A stretch of DNA of 64,000 nt from positions 1 to 64,000 of the forward strand of contig CAMPHR010000001.1 of assembly GCA_946886075.1 (NCBI GenBank). The letters are read 5' to 3'. A program made the translations under genes and the position numbers. Under the pieces are notes generated by a model, which worked only from the letters and a program-made list of their open reading frames with translations, searched no databases and was not told where the DNA came from. Each line of letters opens with the position of its first letter. Positions within the stretch are counted from its first letter, which is position 1. Of the stretch, positions 1-7,500 are shown one piece after another. Source of the stretch: an uncultured Novosphingobium sp. GTDB taxonomy: Bacteria; Pseudomonadota; Alphaproteobacteria; Sphingomonadales; Sphingomonadaceae.

Positions 1-303
1 CACCATCGTCAGGAAGCGGGTGTTGACGGTACGCTCCTTGCCGCGCCCGACCTTGTCGACGGCGGTGCGCATATTGTCATAGATGCCCCGGCGCGGAACG
101 CCGCCCAGCACGCGAAAGGCGTGATTATGGGCGTCGAACAGCATCTCGTGGGTTTGCAACAGATAGGCTCGGACCAGGAAGGCCCGGCTGTAGCTGAGCT
201 TGAAGTGCGCCACCTGCAGCTTGGTGCGCACGCCGCCGATGATCGCCCAGTCCTCGCTCCAATCAAACTGGAACGCCTCGCCTGGCGCGAAGGATACCGG
301 CAT
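1..303 (-). pseudogene. istA: IS21-family transposase IstA, fragment cut by the window edge
   Basis: Read on the minus strand from 303 to 1 this is an open frame of 101 codons. It contains FQFDWSED near residue 12, a GIYDNMRTAVDKVGRGKERTV block near residues 75-94, and HNHAFRVLGG between them. These are the first two aspartates and surroundings of the IS21 IstA integrase core, which cuts and joins the element's DNA. The N-terminal helix-turn-helix region expected ahead of this block is missing: upstream codons read DAWLM and then sequence unlike IstA. The rest, including the catalytic Glu and any istB, would lie before base 1. It abuts a truncated tape measure gene, so it probably took part in a deletion. 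Identification is firm; whether an intact element lies to the left cannot be seen. Confidence 0.85.
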
Positions 304-349
304 TAGCCAAGCGTCGATCAATATTCTGAAGTCCGGGCAGGATCTTTAG

Positions 350-1039
350 AAGGCGATCGAGAAAGCCACGCTGATTGAGGACATTCCCCGCGAGCTTCAG
401 CGCCGCCTCGATCCGGTGGGCTATGCGATCGATGAGCTCAACAAGAAGTGGGTTAAGACCGTCGAGGCGCTTCGCGAGGGCGGTGCCACGGCGCAGCAGA
501 TGGCCGATGCGCAGAAGCTCTACAATCTGGAGCTTGGCGAGGCGAAGGACAACGCATCGTCGGCTTCGCAGGCGATGAGGGATTTCCTGAAGGCAATGAA
601 CATGGGATCGTCGTCGCCGCTGTCGCTGCGGGATCAGGCGATGAACGCGAAAAGCGCGCTTGATCCGTATCTTGCCCAGATCAACTCTGGTCAGACGATC
701 AACCAGGACAAGTATCTGGAAGCGGCGCAGACCTATCTCGATATCGAGCGCCAGATGTACGGCTCCACGGCCAAGTATTTCGAAGCTTTCGATGCCATCC
801 AGGCCGCAACCAACAAGGCGATTGCCACGGTCGATAACGCCGCGCCGATCCGCACCACGTCCGATCCGTTTATTGAAGCGACGGCCACCGCGACCAGCTC
901 AATGGCGGCCAGCGCGGCAAATCAAGAGCAGCTGCTGGCAACGGGTTTTCCGGCGCTGGAGGCGAAGCTGGAGCGCATCGAGCAAGCAATAAGAGGGTCA
1001 GGATCGTTTGTTGGCGAAAAGCGGAACTTTGCATCTTGA
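350..1039 (+). pseudogene. Phage tail tape measure protein, C-terminal fragment
   Basis: The frame opens right after a stop codon at 347-349 and has no proper start, so it is the 3' part of a larger gene. The roughly 229 residues are Ala/Gln-rich and helical, with repeated short coiled segments (EALREGGATAQQMADAQKL, AAQTYLDIERQMYGSTAKYF) and a final amphipathic helix ALEAKLERIEQAI. This is typical of the distal part of siphophage tape measure proteins, which set tail length. Its missing 5' part may correspond to the tape measure start at 5699, which lies downstream in the same direction, so gene order is permuted. Family assignment rests on composition and on the surrounding phage genes. Confidence 0.6.
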
Positions 1040-1043
1040 GCCG

Positions 1044-1232
1044 CTATTTCTTAGTCTTCGATCCATCTGCTGGGACTGGAGAGGGAGGGCAACTGCACGG
1101 ATCCATCGTGCGCGCCTGATGTTTCTCCAGCATCAGCTTATGATCTCGAGCGGCCGTAGCACGCGCCAAGGCCTTCACGAATTCCACCATCTCGGGGTGA
1201 ACGACTTGGGGAAGGTCATCGACTCCGCTCAA
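1044..1232 (-). CDS. Small hypothetical protein, prophage region
   Basis: A 62-residue protein with a TTG start. A central helix VEFVKALARATAARDHKLML is followed by a Pro/Cys-rich tail ending in KTKK. It lies 20 bases downstream of the ribbon-helix-helix-like gene on the same strand and may be co-transcribed with it. No motif allows a function. It may be a small phage or host accessory protein; the unusual start codon and short length keep confidence low. Confidence 0.35.
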   Translation of the reverse strand: MSGVDDLPQVVHPEMVEFVKALARATAARDHKLMLEKHQARTMDPCSCPPSPVPADGSKTKK

Positions 1233-1252
1233 CCTAGATCTGCCTTTGCAAA

Positions 1253-1456
1253 TTATCGCGAGGTTTCACCACTGCTCAGCGCTACGTTCAGCAGAGAACG
1301 GATTGCTTCAGGCCGGGAGGGGCGTGGCTCTTCCTGGCCTTCAATCCATTTGTCGAGGGCCGCGAGCTGGTCAGGCTGGAGGCGTAGCATGACGGGTGTC
1401 CCGGACTGCCCCGGACGTTTTGACGATCTTTTGATATCAGAACTTGCGCCGCTCAT
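1253..1456 (-). CDS. Small ribbon-helix-helix-like protein
   Basis: A 67-residue protein with the block PVMLRLQPDQLAALDKWIE followed by SRPEAIRSLLNVAL. This matches the strand-helix-helix pattern of CopG/Arc-type DNA-binding proteins, which act as dimers and often control phage or plasmid genes. I chose the ATG at 1456 because residues before it are not helical or conserved in style; a GTG at 1525 in the same frame would add 23 residues. The gene is divergent from the one at 1537, so it may bind the roughly 80 bases between them. Function is inferred from the fold pattern only. Confidence 0.55.
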   Translation of the reverse strand: MSGASSDIKRSSKRPGQSGTPVMLRLQPDQLAALDKWIEGQEEPRPSRPEAIRSLLNVALSSGETSR

Positions 1457-1536
1457 ATTTTCTGGTATCAAAAGAGCGAGCCGAGGGGAAGCGTCAACTT
1501 CCCACCCGGCTCTAACCATCGACACGGAGCTTACCC

Positions 1537-2031
1537 ATGTCTCAGGCTAATGCCGCCCCTATCACGGGCGATACGATTCTTGCACCCGATATGTCAGCGG
1601 GAAATATCGCTGACGCTTCCCCTTCGCGCCGCGCCTTCTTCGCGGGCGTTCTACTCGCTCCGGTGGCGATTGCCTCGCCGGTCATCGCTCATCCTTCCAT
1701 TTGGAAGCTCGCGAACCCCGCCGGGGCGGGGGGCGGGTGGAAAGCTGCCCTAGCCCGCTACCGCGCGATTGATGCCGCATGGGATCAATTTCTCGCTACT
1801 GAGTACAACCCGGCGATCGCGGAGCTGGACCGCCGCGCGATCGCGCCGCCCCCCGGCTTCACCATCACCGCGAAAAGCGGCCGCGAAGTGTTCTACTTGC
1901 ACGATCCAGCCAATCCAGAAATGTGGTCGGGATCTCCAATCCCTCAAATCAGTGCGGAGGCTATGCGCGGGCGCATGTGCGAGCAAAATTATACAATAAT
2001 CCTTCCGACCTTTCCAAAACTCTCATTTTGA
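1537..2031 (+). CDS. Hypothetical prophage-associated protein with Tat-like leader
   Basis: A 164-residue protein starting at an ATG with GGAG about 8 bases upstream. Residues 27-50 read as a twin-arginine-like leader: PSRRAFFAG followed by a hydrophobic stretch VLLAPVAIASPVIA. A helical segment WKAALARYRAIDAAWDQFL follows. Small proteins of this plan are common near prophage and accessory genes of sphingomonads and rhizobia; no function is known to me. The last 40 residues (from SGSPIPQIS) look unlike the rest, and the base composition falls around 1980-2060, so the 3' end may be replaced or frameshifted. Confidence 0.45.
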   Translation: MSQANAAPITGDTILAPDMSAGNIADASPSRRAFFAGVLLAPVAIASPVIAHPSIWKLANPAGAGGGWKAALARYRAIDAAWDQFLATEYNPAIAELDRRAIAPPPGFTITAKSGREVFYLHDPANPEMWSGSPIPQISAEAMRGRMCEQNYTIILPTFPKLSF

Positions 2032-2291
2032 GAGGCAAAGTATATAGAGAACATAGGTTTAACAGCGGAAGGGTTGCTCCAAAGACCCTTACGACTTGCT
2101 TCCGGTCCCGGAAGGGTAGCGAAGTCGATGATCAACAGTTACATTCGGCCCGTGTTCGTTCCGGTGCCGCGCAAGTCTGCTCCCCGACCACAGATAGGCA
2201 CTCGCCTGCAGCGGCCGGGGGGCGGGGTCAAAGTCTGAAGGCTCTGCGCCGCCATTACCGCCATCTGTCCCATTCGCGGATTTTTTTTCTC

Positions 2292-2651
2292 GTGACCGGG
2301 AATTTTGACCTCTTCGGCGAGCCCGTTATCGGGCTTGACCATGACGGTGACCGGCGTCGGCACATCAAGACAACGAAGAACGCCAATAAAGTCAAAGAGT
2401 TAGCCAAATCTGGACTGAGCCGAATTGAGATAGCGAAGGCGATCGGCATTGCTACGTCGACGCTCTATTGCCTTTATTTTCCGGAGCTTAAAGTTCGGCG
2501 CGGGTTCCCAGGGCGCCACCGCTTCACGCCAACTGATGCCGCCCGCCGCCAAATCGCAGCCATGCGCCGGGGTGGAGCTCTACAGCGCGACATTGCGAAG
2601 GCGCTGGGGATTTCTGAGCCCACGCTTCGCCGTCACTTCCCTCGCCCTTGA
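2292..2651 (+). CDS. Phage helix-turn-helix protein (small terminase-like or regulator)
   Basis: A 119-residue protein from a GTG start; the frame is open further upstream, but the recognisable part begins with VTGNFDLFGEPV. It contains two helix-turn-helix blocks: VKELAKSGLSRIEIAKAIGI (about 40-60) and IAAMRRGGALQRDIAKALGI (about 90-110), each followed by a short TLxxxYFPEL-like or TLRRHF end. The DLFGEPV opening plus repeated HTH is a known style of alphaproteobacterial phage protein of unestablished role. Its position ahead of head genes would suit a packaging or regulatory job, but no terminase large subunit follows. A run of eight T lies just before the start. Confidence 0.55.
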   Translation: MTGNFDLFGEPVIGLDHDGDRRRHIKTTKNANKVKELAKSGLSRIEIAKAIGIATSTLYCLYFPELKVRRGFPGRHRFTPTDAARRQIAAMRRGGALQRDIAKALGISEPTLRRHFPRP

Positions 2652-2662
2652 AGGACTAGACC

Positions 2663-2890
2663 ATGATGATTGAACCGACCGTCGAGCAGACAGACCAGTG
2701 CGCCATCGTCCAGCAGGACGTGATCGAGTTAATCGAACGACTGACCAATGAGGGCATTGACCTTCGCGTTGTTCTGGCGGGCTTGGCAGCGGCGACCAGC
2801 TTCACTGTGATGAAAGCCTATGGTCCCAAAGAAGTGCCGGTGTGGTTTGCTCGGCAGTCCGCCATGACGATGGCTTGGGCGAGAGACTGA
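2663..2890 (+). CDS. Hypothetical phage protein
   Basis: A 75-residue acidic protein starting at the first of two ATG codons 11 bases after the previous gene. It has a helical core IELIERLTNEGIDLRVVLAGLAAATSF and no recognisable motif. The short spacing and same direction suggest it is part of the phage gene set leading into the capsid genes. Function unknown. Confidence 0.45.
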   Translation: MMIEPTVEQTDQCAIVQQDVIELIERLTNEGIDLRVVLAGLAAATSFTVMKAYGPKEVPVWFARQSAMTMAWARD

Positions 2891-3047
2891 TGGCGCAGAG
2901 CAGTTTCCATGTTGACGCGATTCGAAGGCTGCAATATCAATCGAGTTGTCAACCGTCTGGGATGGACGCAAGACAACCATCTTCCCGCGTGAGATGCGCG
3001 CCGATGGCTGAACGGGATCAAACCCAACACAGCTACAGGTGCGTCTA

Positions 3048-3683
3048 ATGGACTTCGCGGTCTCTCCCTTTTCGATCAAATCGCTTGATGATGCGGGCCA
3101 TATCGAAGGCCTGTTGGCGGGCTTCAACAACGTCGATCATGGCGGTGACAAGCTGCTCCCTGGCAGCTTCGCTAAGACGCTGGCCGCGCGATCCACTCCG
3201 CTACCGATGTTGCTGCACCATGACCCCTCCCGGCCCATCGGTGCCTGGAAAGAATGGGATGAACGAAGTGAAGGGCTATACGTCAAGGGTCGCATGACGC
3301 TTTCCGCGCGAGATGCGCAGGAGGCACACGCCCTGGCGAAGGACGGTGCGCTGACCGGCTTGTCGATTGGATGGCAAGCCCGCAAGGCGCAGGTCGATCA
3401 GAGGACCGGGGTTCGGACGATTGCAGAGGCTGATCTGTTCGAGGGAAGCTTGGTCTCGGTCCCCATGAACGACAAAACGCGGGTAGCGGCGGTCAAAGGG
3501 ATCGCAGGCGCTCGCGACATCGAAGACCTGTTGCGGGACAGCGGCATTTCGAGCCGGAAGGCGAAGGCTGCCGCGAGCGCCGCATGGAAAGCAATCCACC
3601 AATCTGAGGACGAAGATCAGGCCGCCGCCGAGCTGGCCGAGATCATCAAGGCATCAACAGCTCGGCTATTGGGAGCGCAGTAA
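3048..3683 (+). CDS. HK97-family prohead protease
   Basis: A 211-residue serine protease of the peptidase U35 (HK97 gp4) type, which trims the capsid protein's delta domain and other head proteins during maturation. Seen: GLLAGFNNVDHGGDKLLPGSF near the N terminus, LLHHDPSRPIGAW with the catalytic-type His around residue 58, GALTGLSIGW with the active-site Ser around residue 107, and LFEGSLVSVPMN. An upstream GTG at 3039 is in frame; the ATG at 3048 gives the normal MDFAVSPF-type start. The next gene, one base away, is the major capsid protein, the standard order in HK97-like phages. The usual upstream portal gene is absent. Confidence 0.88.
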   Translation: MDFAVSPFSIKSLDDAGHIEGLLAGFNNVDHGGDKLLPGSFAKTLAARSTPLPMLLHHDPSRPIGAWKEWDERSEGLYVKGRMTLSARDAQEAHALAKDGALTGLSIGWQARKAQVDQRTGVRTIAEADLFEGSLVSVPMNDKTRVAAVKGIAGARDIEDLLRDSGISSRKAKAAASAAWKAIHQSEDEDQAAAELAEIIKASTARLLGAQ

Positions 3684-3684
3684 A

Positions 3685-4812
3685 ATGGAAATGAAGGATA
3701 TCCTCGCCCAGCATGTCGCGGCATTCGAGAAGAAGCTAGACGGCAATGATCTGGCTATCAAAGAGTTGAGGGCGATCACTACCGACATAGAACAGAAGAT
3801 GGCGCGTCGACCCGGTCCGCACTTGCCGGAGCGAGCACCCTCGATGGGACAGCTGTTCGTAGAGCATGACGAAGTAAAATCCATGATCGGTTCTGCACAG
3901 GCAGGCCGCCGCTACAGCGTAGAAATGAAGGCTATCATTTCGTCGGCTACTTCGGATGCGGATGGTAGCGCTGGTGATTTGCTGATCCCGACGCGGGATC
4001 AAGCGATCGTCCCGATCGCCAAGCGGCAGCTCATGGTCCGCGACTTGTTGACCGTGGTTCCAGTCACCGGCAATTCGGTCGAGTTCGTCAAGCAGACTGG
4101 CTTCACCAACAACGCTGCTACTGTCGCGGAAGGTGCGACCAAGCCGCAGTCTGAGATGAAGTTTGACCTGGTTACGACTAATGTCCGCACGATTGCCCAT
4201 TGGATGCTTGCTTCGCGCCAGATCCTTGACGATGCGCCGCAGATCAAAGGTTTCATCGACCAAGAACTGAGCTACGGCCTGGCCTATGTTGAAGATAACC
4301 AGCTTCTAAACGGGGCGGGCACTGGCACCGACCTGAACGGCGTTTACACGCAAGCGACCGCGTTCAGCGGTTCGATCACCTTTGCCACGCCCAATCTGAT
4401 CGATGTAATTGGCGTTGCCTTGCTCCAGAACAGTCTCGCCAATTTGCCAGCTGATGGAATCGTTCTGCATCCGGCCGATTGGATGCGAATCCGGCTGCTG
4501 AAGAATACAGACGGCGAGTATCTGTTGGGTGAGCCGGGGGCAGTGGTCGAGCCGCGCCTGTTCGGCCTCCCTGTGGTAGCGACTGCCGCCATGACGCAGG
4601 ACAAGTTCCTGGTGGGCGCGTTCAAGTCCAGCGCAACGCTCTACGACCGCTGGGTCGCCCGCGTGGAGGCCAGCCTGGAGGATAGCGACAACTTCCGGAA
4701 AAACCTTGTGACGCTGCTGGCGGAGGAGCGGATTGCCTTGGCCGTGAAAAACACAGCGGCCTTCACGAAGGGCGATTTTTCCGACGCGATCACCGCCATT
4801 ACCGCTTCCTAA
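3685..4812 (+). CDS. HK97-type phage major capsid protein
   Basis: A 375-residue protein with an N-terminal helical scaffold-like delta region (about 1-95, including AAFEKKLDGNDLAIKEL) that the prohead protease would remove. The HK97 fold core follows: LLIPTRDQAIVPIAKRQLMVRDLLTVVPVTG, ATVAEGATKPQSEMKFD, RTIAHWMLASRQILDDAP, LLNGAGTGTDLNGVYTQAT, and a C-terminal VEASLEDSDNFRKNLVTLLAEERIALAV strand. Length is normal for the family. It would build the icosahedral shell. A G+C-rich hairpin sits 16 bases after the stop. The gene itself looks intact although the prophage is not. Confidence 0.92.
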   Translation: MEMKDILAQHVAAFEKKLDGNDLAIKELRAITTDIEQKMARRPGPHLPERAPSMGQLFVEHDEVKSMIGSAQAGRRYSVEMKAIISSATSDADGSAGDLLIPTRDQAIVPIAKRQLMVRDLLTVVPVTGNSVEFVKQTGFTNNAATVAEGATKPQSEMKFDLVTTNVRTIAHWMLASRQILDDAPQIKGFIDQELSYGLAYVEDNQLLNGAGTGTDLNGVYTQATAFSGSITFATPNLIDVIGVALLQNSLANLPADGIVLHPADWMRIRLLKNTDGEYLLGEPGAVVEPRLFGLPVVATAAMTQDKFLVGAFKSSATLYDRWVARVEASLEDSDNFRKNLVTLLAEERIALAVKNTAAFTKGDFSDAITAITAS

Positions 4813-4827
4813 CTGTCCGCAGGATGA

Positions 4828-4844
4828 GGCCCCGCCGTGGGGCC
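4828..4844 (+). terminator. Hairpin after the capsid gene
   Basis: GGCCCC (4828-4833), five-base loop, GGGGCC (4839-4844). It starts 16 bases after the capsid stop codon. No run of T follows, so it may be a partial terminator or an RNA stabiliser that sets high capsid expression, a common arrangement in phages. Confidence 0.5.
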
Positions 4845-4937
4845 GACAACGAAAAGTGCGATGCCTGGGCAGTCTGGCTCCTGAGCTGGCAGAGGGTTCA
4901 ATCGCGCAACACGGCACCCTTTCAGGAGGAGCGCATC

Positions 4938-5165
4938 ATGAATATCGAGAGAGTCACGGAAAGCAGCCGCGAGTTCGTTGTCGCGCTCAATATCGTTTCC
5001 AAGCGGCACAAGTTTAAGCCGGATGAATGCGTGGAAATGGCTTCCATGGCGCTGTCGGATTTCCTGACAGAGCGGCTCGGCCCCTTGGGGGCCGCCGAGA
5101 AGTTGCGCGCCCAGGCCGAGGCCGTTCAGCAGCAAATTTTCGCCGCTAATCCTCCCAAGGCCTGA
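4938..5165 (+). CDS. Small hypothetical phage protein
   Basis: A 75-residue protein. The ATG at 4938 is fixed by a strong AGGAGG-type ribosome site at 4923-4930; longer frames upstream lack this. The sequence is mostly helical (ESSREFVVALNIVSKRHKF, then GAAEKLRAQAEAVQQQIF). It sits between the capsid and the gp10-like gene, where HK97-type phages usually have head-tail connector genes, but it is too short and unlike those. Function unknown. Confidence 0.6.
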   Translation: MNIERVTESSREFVVALNIVSKRHKFKPDECVEMASMALSDFLTERLGPLGAAEKLRAQAEAVQQQIFAANPPKA

Positions 5166-5176
5166 AGGCGGTTCCG

Positions 5177-5674
5177 ATGACGATTAAGCTGAAGGGCGGG
5201 AAGGAACTAGAGCAGTTTCTCCGGGCATTCCCCAAGCGCGTGCAAAACGGGGCTGTGAGATCCGCCCTTCGTGCTGGGGCCAACGTCATCCGCGATGAGG
5301 CGAAGGCGCGTGTCCCCAGCGAGTCTGGCAAGCTGCGAAAGGCGATAAAAACCGGCAGCGCCAGAGTGCACCCAGATGGCTCGGCTTCGATCCACGTCCG
5401 CTTAAAAGGGGAACATAGCTATCTTGGGATGTTCCACGAATATGGCGTGAAGCCGCATATTATCCCGGGTAAGAAAGGCCTGATAAAAATCGGGGACGAG
5501 GTCGTCTCTGGTCCGATCGAGCATCCCGGCATTTCTCCCCGGCCGTTCATGCGGCCCGCAGCTGACACAAAAGCAGACGAGGCCGTCAAGGCATTTGCCG
5601 ATCAGATCCGCAACTATCTGAAGGCAAAAACGGGCTTCACGGGGCCGACCGTCGACATTGAGATGGACGACTGA
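5177..5674 (+). CDS. HK97 gp10-like tail completion protein
   Basis: A 165-residue protein of the HK97 gp10 family, which acts at the head-tail junction or in tail assembly. Seen: LKGGKELEQFLRAFPKRVQNGAVRSALRAG near the N terminus, AKARVPSESGKLRKAI around 50-65, YLGMFHEYGVKPH around 95, and the family's HPGISPRPFMRPA motif around 120-133. It begins 11 bases after the preceding gene and is followed 24 bases later by the tape measure start, so connector, tail tube and chaperone genes normally in between are missing. Confidence 0.82.
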   Translation: MTIKLKGGKELEQFLRAFPKRVQNGAVRSALRAGANVIRDEAKARVPSESGKLRKAIKTGSARVHPDGSASIHVRLKGEHSYLGMFHEYGVKPHIIPGKKGLIKIGDEVVSGPIEHPGISPRPFMRPAADTKADEAVKAFADQIRNYLKAKTGFTGPTVDIEMDD

Positions 5675-5698
5675 CCGCCGAACCAATTGGAGAACATC

Positions 5699-6015
5699 AT
5701 GGCTAACGGCGTAAAGGTCGCAACCCTCAACATCGAAATGCTGCTGGGGATCGCCAAACTCCAAGAAGACGTTCGCAAGGTCGAGCGGATGGTTGGCAGT
5801 ATGGGAAGCAACGTCAACAAATCGACCGCGGCTATCACTAACAGCTTCGGAGCAGTGACGCGCAGCGCAGGGCAAACGCGCGCGGGGATGCAGCAGCTAA
5901 GCGGTTCTCTGAGAAGCTTGAGCAGATCCAGCAAGACTATGCTCGCGCCAAGGCTGATCTTCGGATCGAAGAGCTGGAGGAGATCCTCGACGCGGAACGC
6001 AAGCAAGCGAAGTGC
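5699..6015 (+). pseudogene. Phage tape measure protein, N-terminal fragment with frameshift
   Basis: It starts MANGVKVATLNIEMLLGIAK after a GGAG-type ribosome site and continues with LQEDVRKVERMVGSMGSN and RSAGQTRAGMQQLS, a conserved opening of siphophage tape measure proteins. After about position 5885 the reading frame changes: the useful frame becomes AAKRFSEKLEQIQQDYARAK and EELEEILDAERKQAK, a coiled-coil segment from a later part of such a protein. A deletion with frame change is the simplest explanation. It then runs directly into the integrase 3' fragment. A matching C-terminal piece lies at 350-1039. Confidence 0.65.
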
Positions 6016-6315
6016 GCGACGATCCTTTCCCACAACGGCAAGCCTTGGGTGGTCAACAAAGAAGGTCAACCGATCCACTTCGATCACCTTTGGCGCAAGA
6101 CGATCCTGGCGGCCGGGCTGGACGGTCTGCACATGCACGACCTTCGCGGCACCGCCTGCACGAAACTGGCTGAAGCGCAATGCACGCCATCGGAGATTGC
6201 CGCAATGCTCGGCTGGACCGTCACGACCGTCAACCAGATGCTCGATGTCTATCAGGCTATGACGGCGGCTTTAAGCAACTCTGCCGTCGCCAAATTGGAG
6301 GCGAAAAAGGCATGA
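6016..6315 (+). pseudogene. int: Tyrosine integrase, C-terminal fragment fused to tape measure sequence
   Basis: About 99 residues of a phage-type tyrosine recombinase, which integrates and excises DNA at tRNA genes. Seen: TILSHNGKPWVV, HLWRKTILAAGL, the catalytic box II HDLRGTACTKLAEAQCT, AAMLGWTVTTVNQMLDVY with the final region of the catalytic domain, and AVAKLEAKKA at the end. The HxxR pair (H and R of HDLRG) is present. The active Tyr position reads as VYQAM. The N-terminal DNA-binding domain and first catalytic Arg are gone, replaced by tape measure sequence in the same frame. The tRNA-Gln 3' end lies 51 bases downstream, the expected attachment site. Confidence 0.75.
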
Positions 6316-6365
6316 AAATTGCGGAACGAAGTGCGGAATGCCCTGTGGATAAGTGGCAAAAACGC

Positions 6366-6440
6366 TGGCTGGGGCGGCAGGATTCGAACCTGCGCATGGC
6401 GGTACCAAAAACCGCTGCCTTACCGCTTGGCTACGCCCCA
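6366..6440 (-). tRNA. tRNA-Gln (anticodon TTG)
   Basis: On the minus strand the sequence folds as a full cloverleaf. The acceptor is TGGGGCG paired with CGCCCCA, the anticodon stem GCGGT/ACCGC encloses a TTTTGGT loop with anticodon TTG at its centre, and the T-arm contains GGTTCGAATCC. The encoded 3' end is CCA. Its 3' half faces the integrase fragment, so it is the likely chromosomal attachment site of the prophage. The gene looks intact. Confidence 0.95.
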
Positions 6441-6566
6441 GCATGCGCGCGGCGGGGCCGGGCACGGGGATGGCATATAGCGTCTCTTGCGGGAAAGGAA
6501 AGCCTAGTCATGACAGCTCGGCTTCGCCAATATGGGCGTGTCGAAACGCTTCCTGGAACACCCGGC

Positions 6567-7088
6567 ATGAATGCAAATAGTTCGCCCGCCAACGCACCGG
6601 CGCCGCAGGTCACGCCTGCCTCTCCGCTGTTCCTGCGTGAGGATGAAATCCGGCGGGGTATTGAGATGTTGTATTTCGGCTACTCGGCACTCACGCGGTC
6701 TATCGATGACGGGCTTGCGGCGCAGGGGCTTGGCCGTGCGCATCACCGTGCGCTCTATTTCATATCGCGGCAGCCCGATTTGACCGTGAAAGAGCTGCTG
6801 CGCCTTCTTTCGATCACCAAGCAGTCGCTCGGCCGTGTGCTCAATGATTTGATCGAGCGCGGCTATATCGAAACGCGGCAGGGCGCAAATGACAGGCGGC
6901 AAAAGCTGCTTCGGCTCAGCACCTCGGGCAAGGCGCTGGAGGCCGACCTGTTTCGTGCGCTGCGTGAAAAGATGGCTGCGGCATATGCCCAGGCGGGGCA
7001 GGGCTCTGTCACGGGATTCTGGCGCGTGCTCGAAGGATTGATCCCCGACGCCGACCGGTCGATGGTGTTCGGACTGCGCAGCCGCTGA
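6567..7088 (+). CDS. MarR-family transcriptional regulator
   Basis: A 173-residue regulator. Around residues 40-60 it has GYSALTRSIDDGLAAQGLGRAHHRALYFI, then the winged helix: TVKELLRLLSITKQSLGRVLNDLIERGYIE and the wing DRRQKLLRLSTSGKALE. MarR dimers bind palindromic promoters and release on ligand binding. I chose the ATG at 6567; an in-frame ATG at 6510 has a better AAGGA site but adds a low-complexity N terminus. It stands alone between the tRNA and a lipoprotein gene, so its target is not indicated. Identification is firm. Confidence 0.85.
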   Translation: MNANSSPANAPAPQVTPASPLFLREDEIRRGIEMLYFGYSALTRSIDDGLAAQGLGRAHHRALYFISRQPDLTVKELLRLLSITKQSLGRVLNDLIERGYIETRQGANDRRQKLLRLSTSGKALEADLFRALREKMAAAYAQAGQGSVTGFWRVLEGLIPDADRSMVFGLRSR

Positions 7089-7154
7089 TCGGCGGCAACC
7101 ATAAGCGCTTGCGTTGGTTAAGCTCAGGCACGTGACGGTAAGATGAGGAAGAAC

Positions 7155-7469
7155 ATGAAGTTATCGCTTCTGGCTGGCCTGACGATCGCTGCAGGCATGA
7201 GCCTGTCTGCCTGCTCGGAAAAGGCAGCCGACAGCTTGGAGAATGCTGGGTCGGCCGTCGGCGACGACGTCAGCCGGGCCGTTGATCAGGCGGGAGAGAA
7301 AATCGACAATGGCCTTGATGATGCAGGCCGGGCGTTCAACGAGGGCGCGAATGATTTGGGCGCCGCTAGCCGCAACGTCGCTCAGGATGCCCGGCGCGAG
7401 GCGCGCGATGCCAGGGATGATGCGGGCGCGGCCATGGAACGCGCCGGAAACGACCTGCGGCACGATTGA
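7155..7469 (+). CDS. Small lipoprotein with coiled-coil repeats
   Basis: A 104-residue protein with a lipoprotein signal, KLSLLAGLTIAAGMSLSAC, whose lipobox LSAC ends at about residue 20. The mature part is charged and Ala/Asp/Arg-rich with heptad-like spacing (DQAGEKIDNGLDDAGRAFNEG, DARREARDARDDAG), suggesting a long helix in the periplasm. The ATG at 7155 follows GAGGAAG at 7145-7151; the ATG at 7143 overlaps that site and is less likely. Such proteins often respond to envelope stress, but no direct evidence is present here. Confidence 0.7.
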   Translation: MKLSLLAGLTIAAGMSLSACSEKAADSLENAGSAVGDDVSRAVDQAGEKIDNGLDDAGRAFNEGANDLGAASRNVAQDARREARDARDDAGAAMERAGNDLRHD

Positions 7470-7486
7470 GCCTTCACGAGGCTCAA
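7466..7486. terminator. Hairpin between convergent genes
   Basis: TTGAGCC (7466-7472), seven-base loop, GGCTCAA (7480-7486). It overlaps the lipoprotein stop codon and lies before the end of the convergent gene at 7501, so it could end transcription from both sides. There is no T tract. Confidence 0.45.
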
Positions 7487-7500
7487 CCATCCACACCGCA

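Noticed and set aside
3736..4263. 175-codon frame opposite the capsid gene
   Set aside because: Antisense to the HK97 capsid protein; no motif and no ribosome site.
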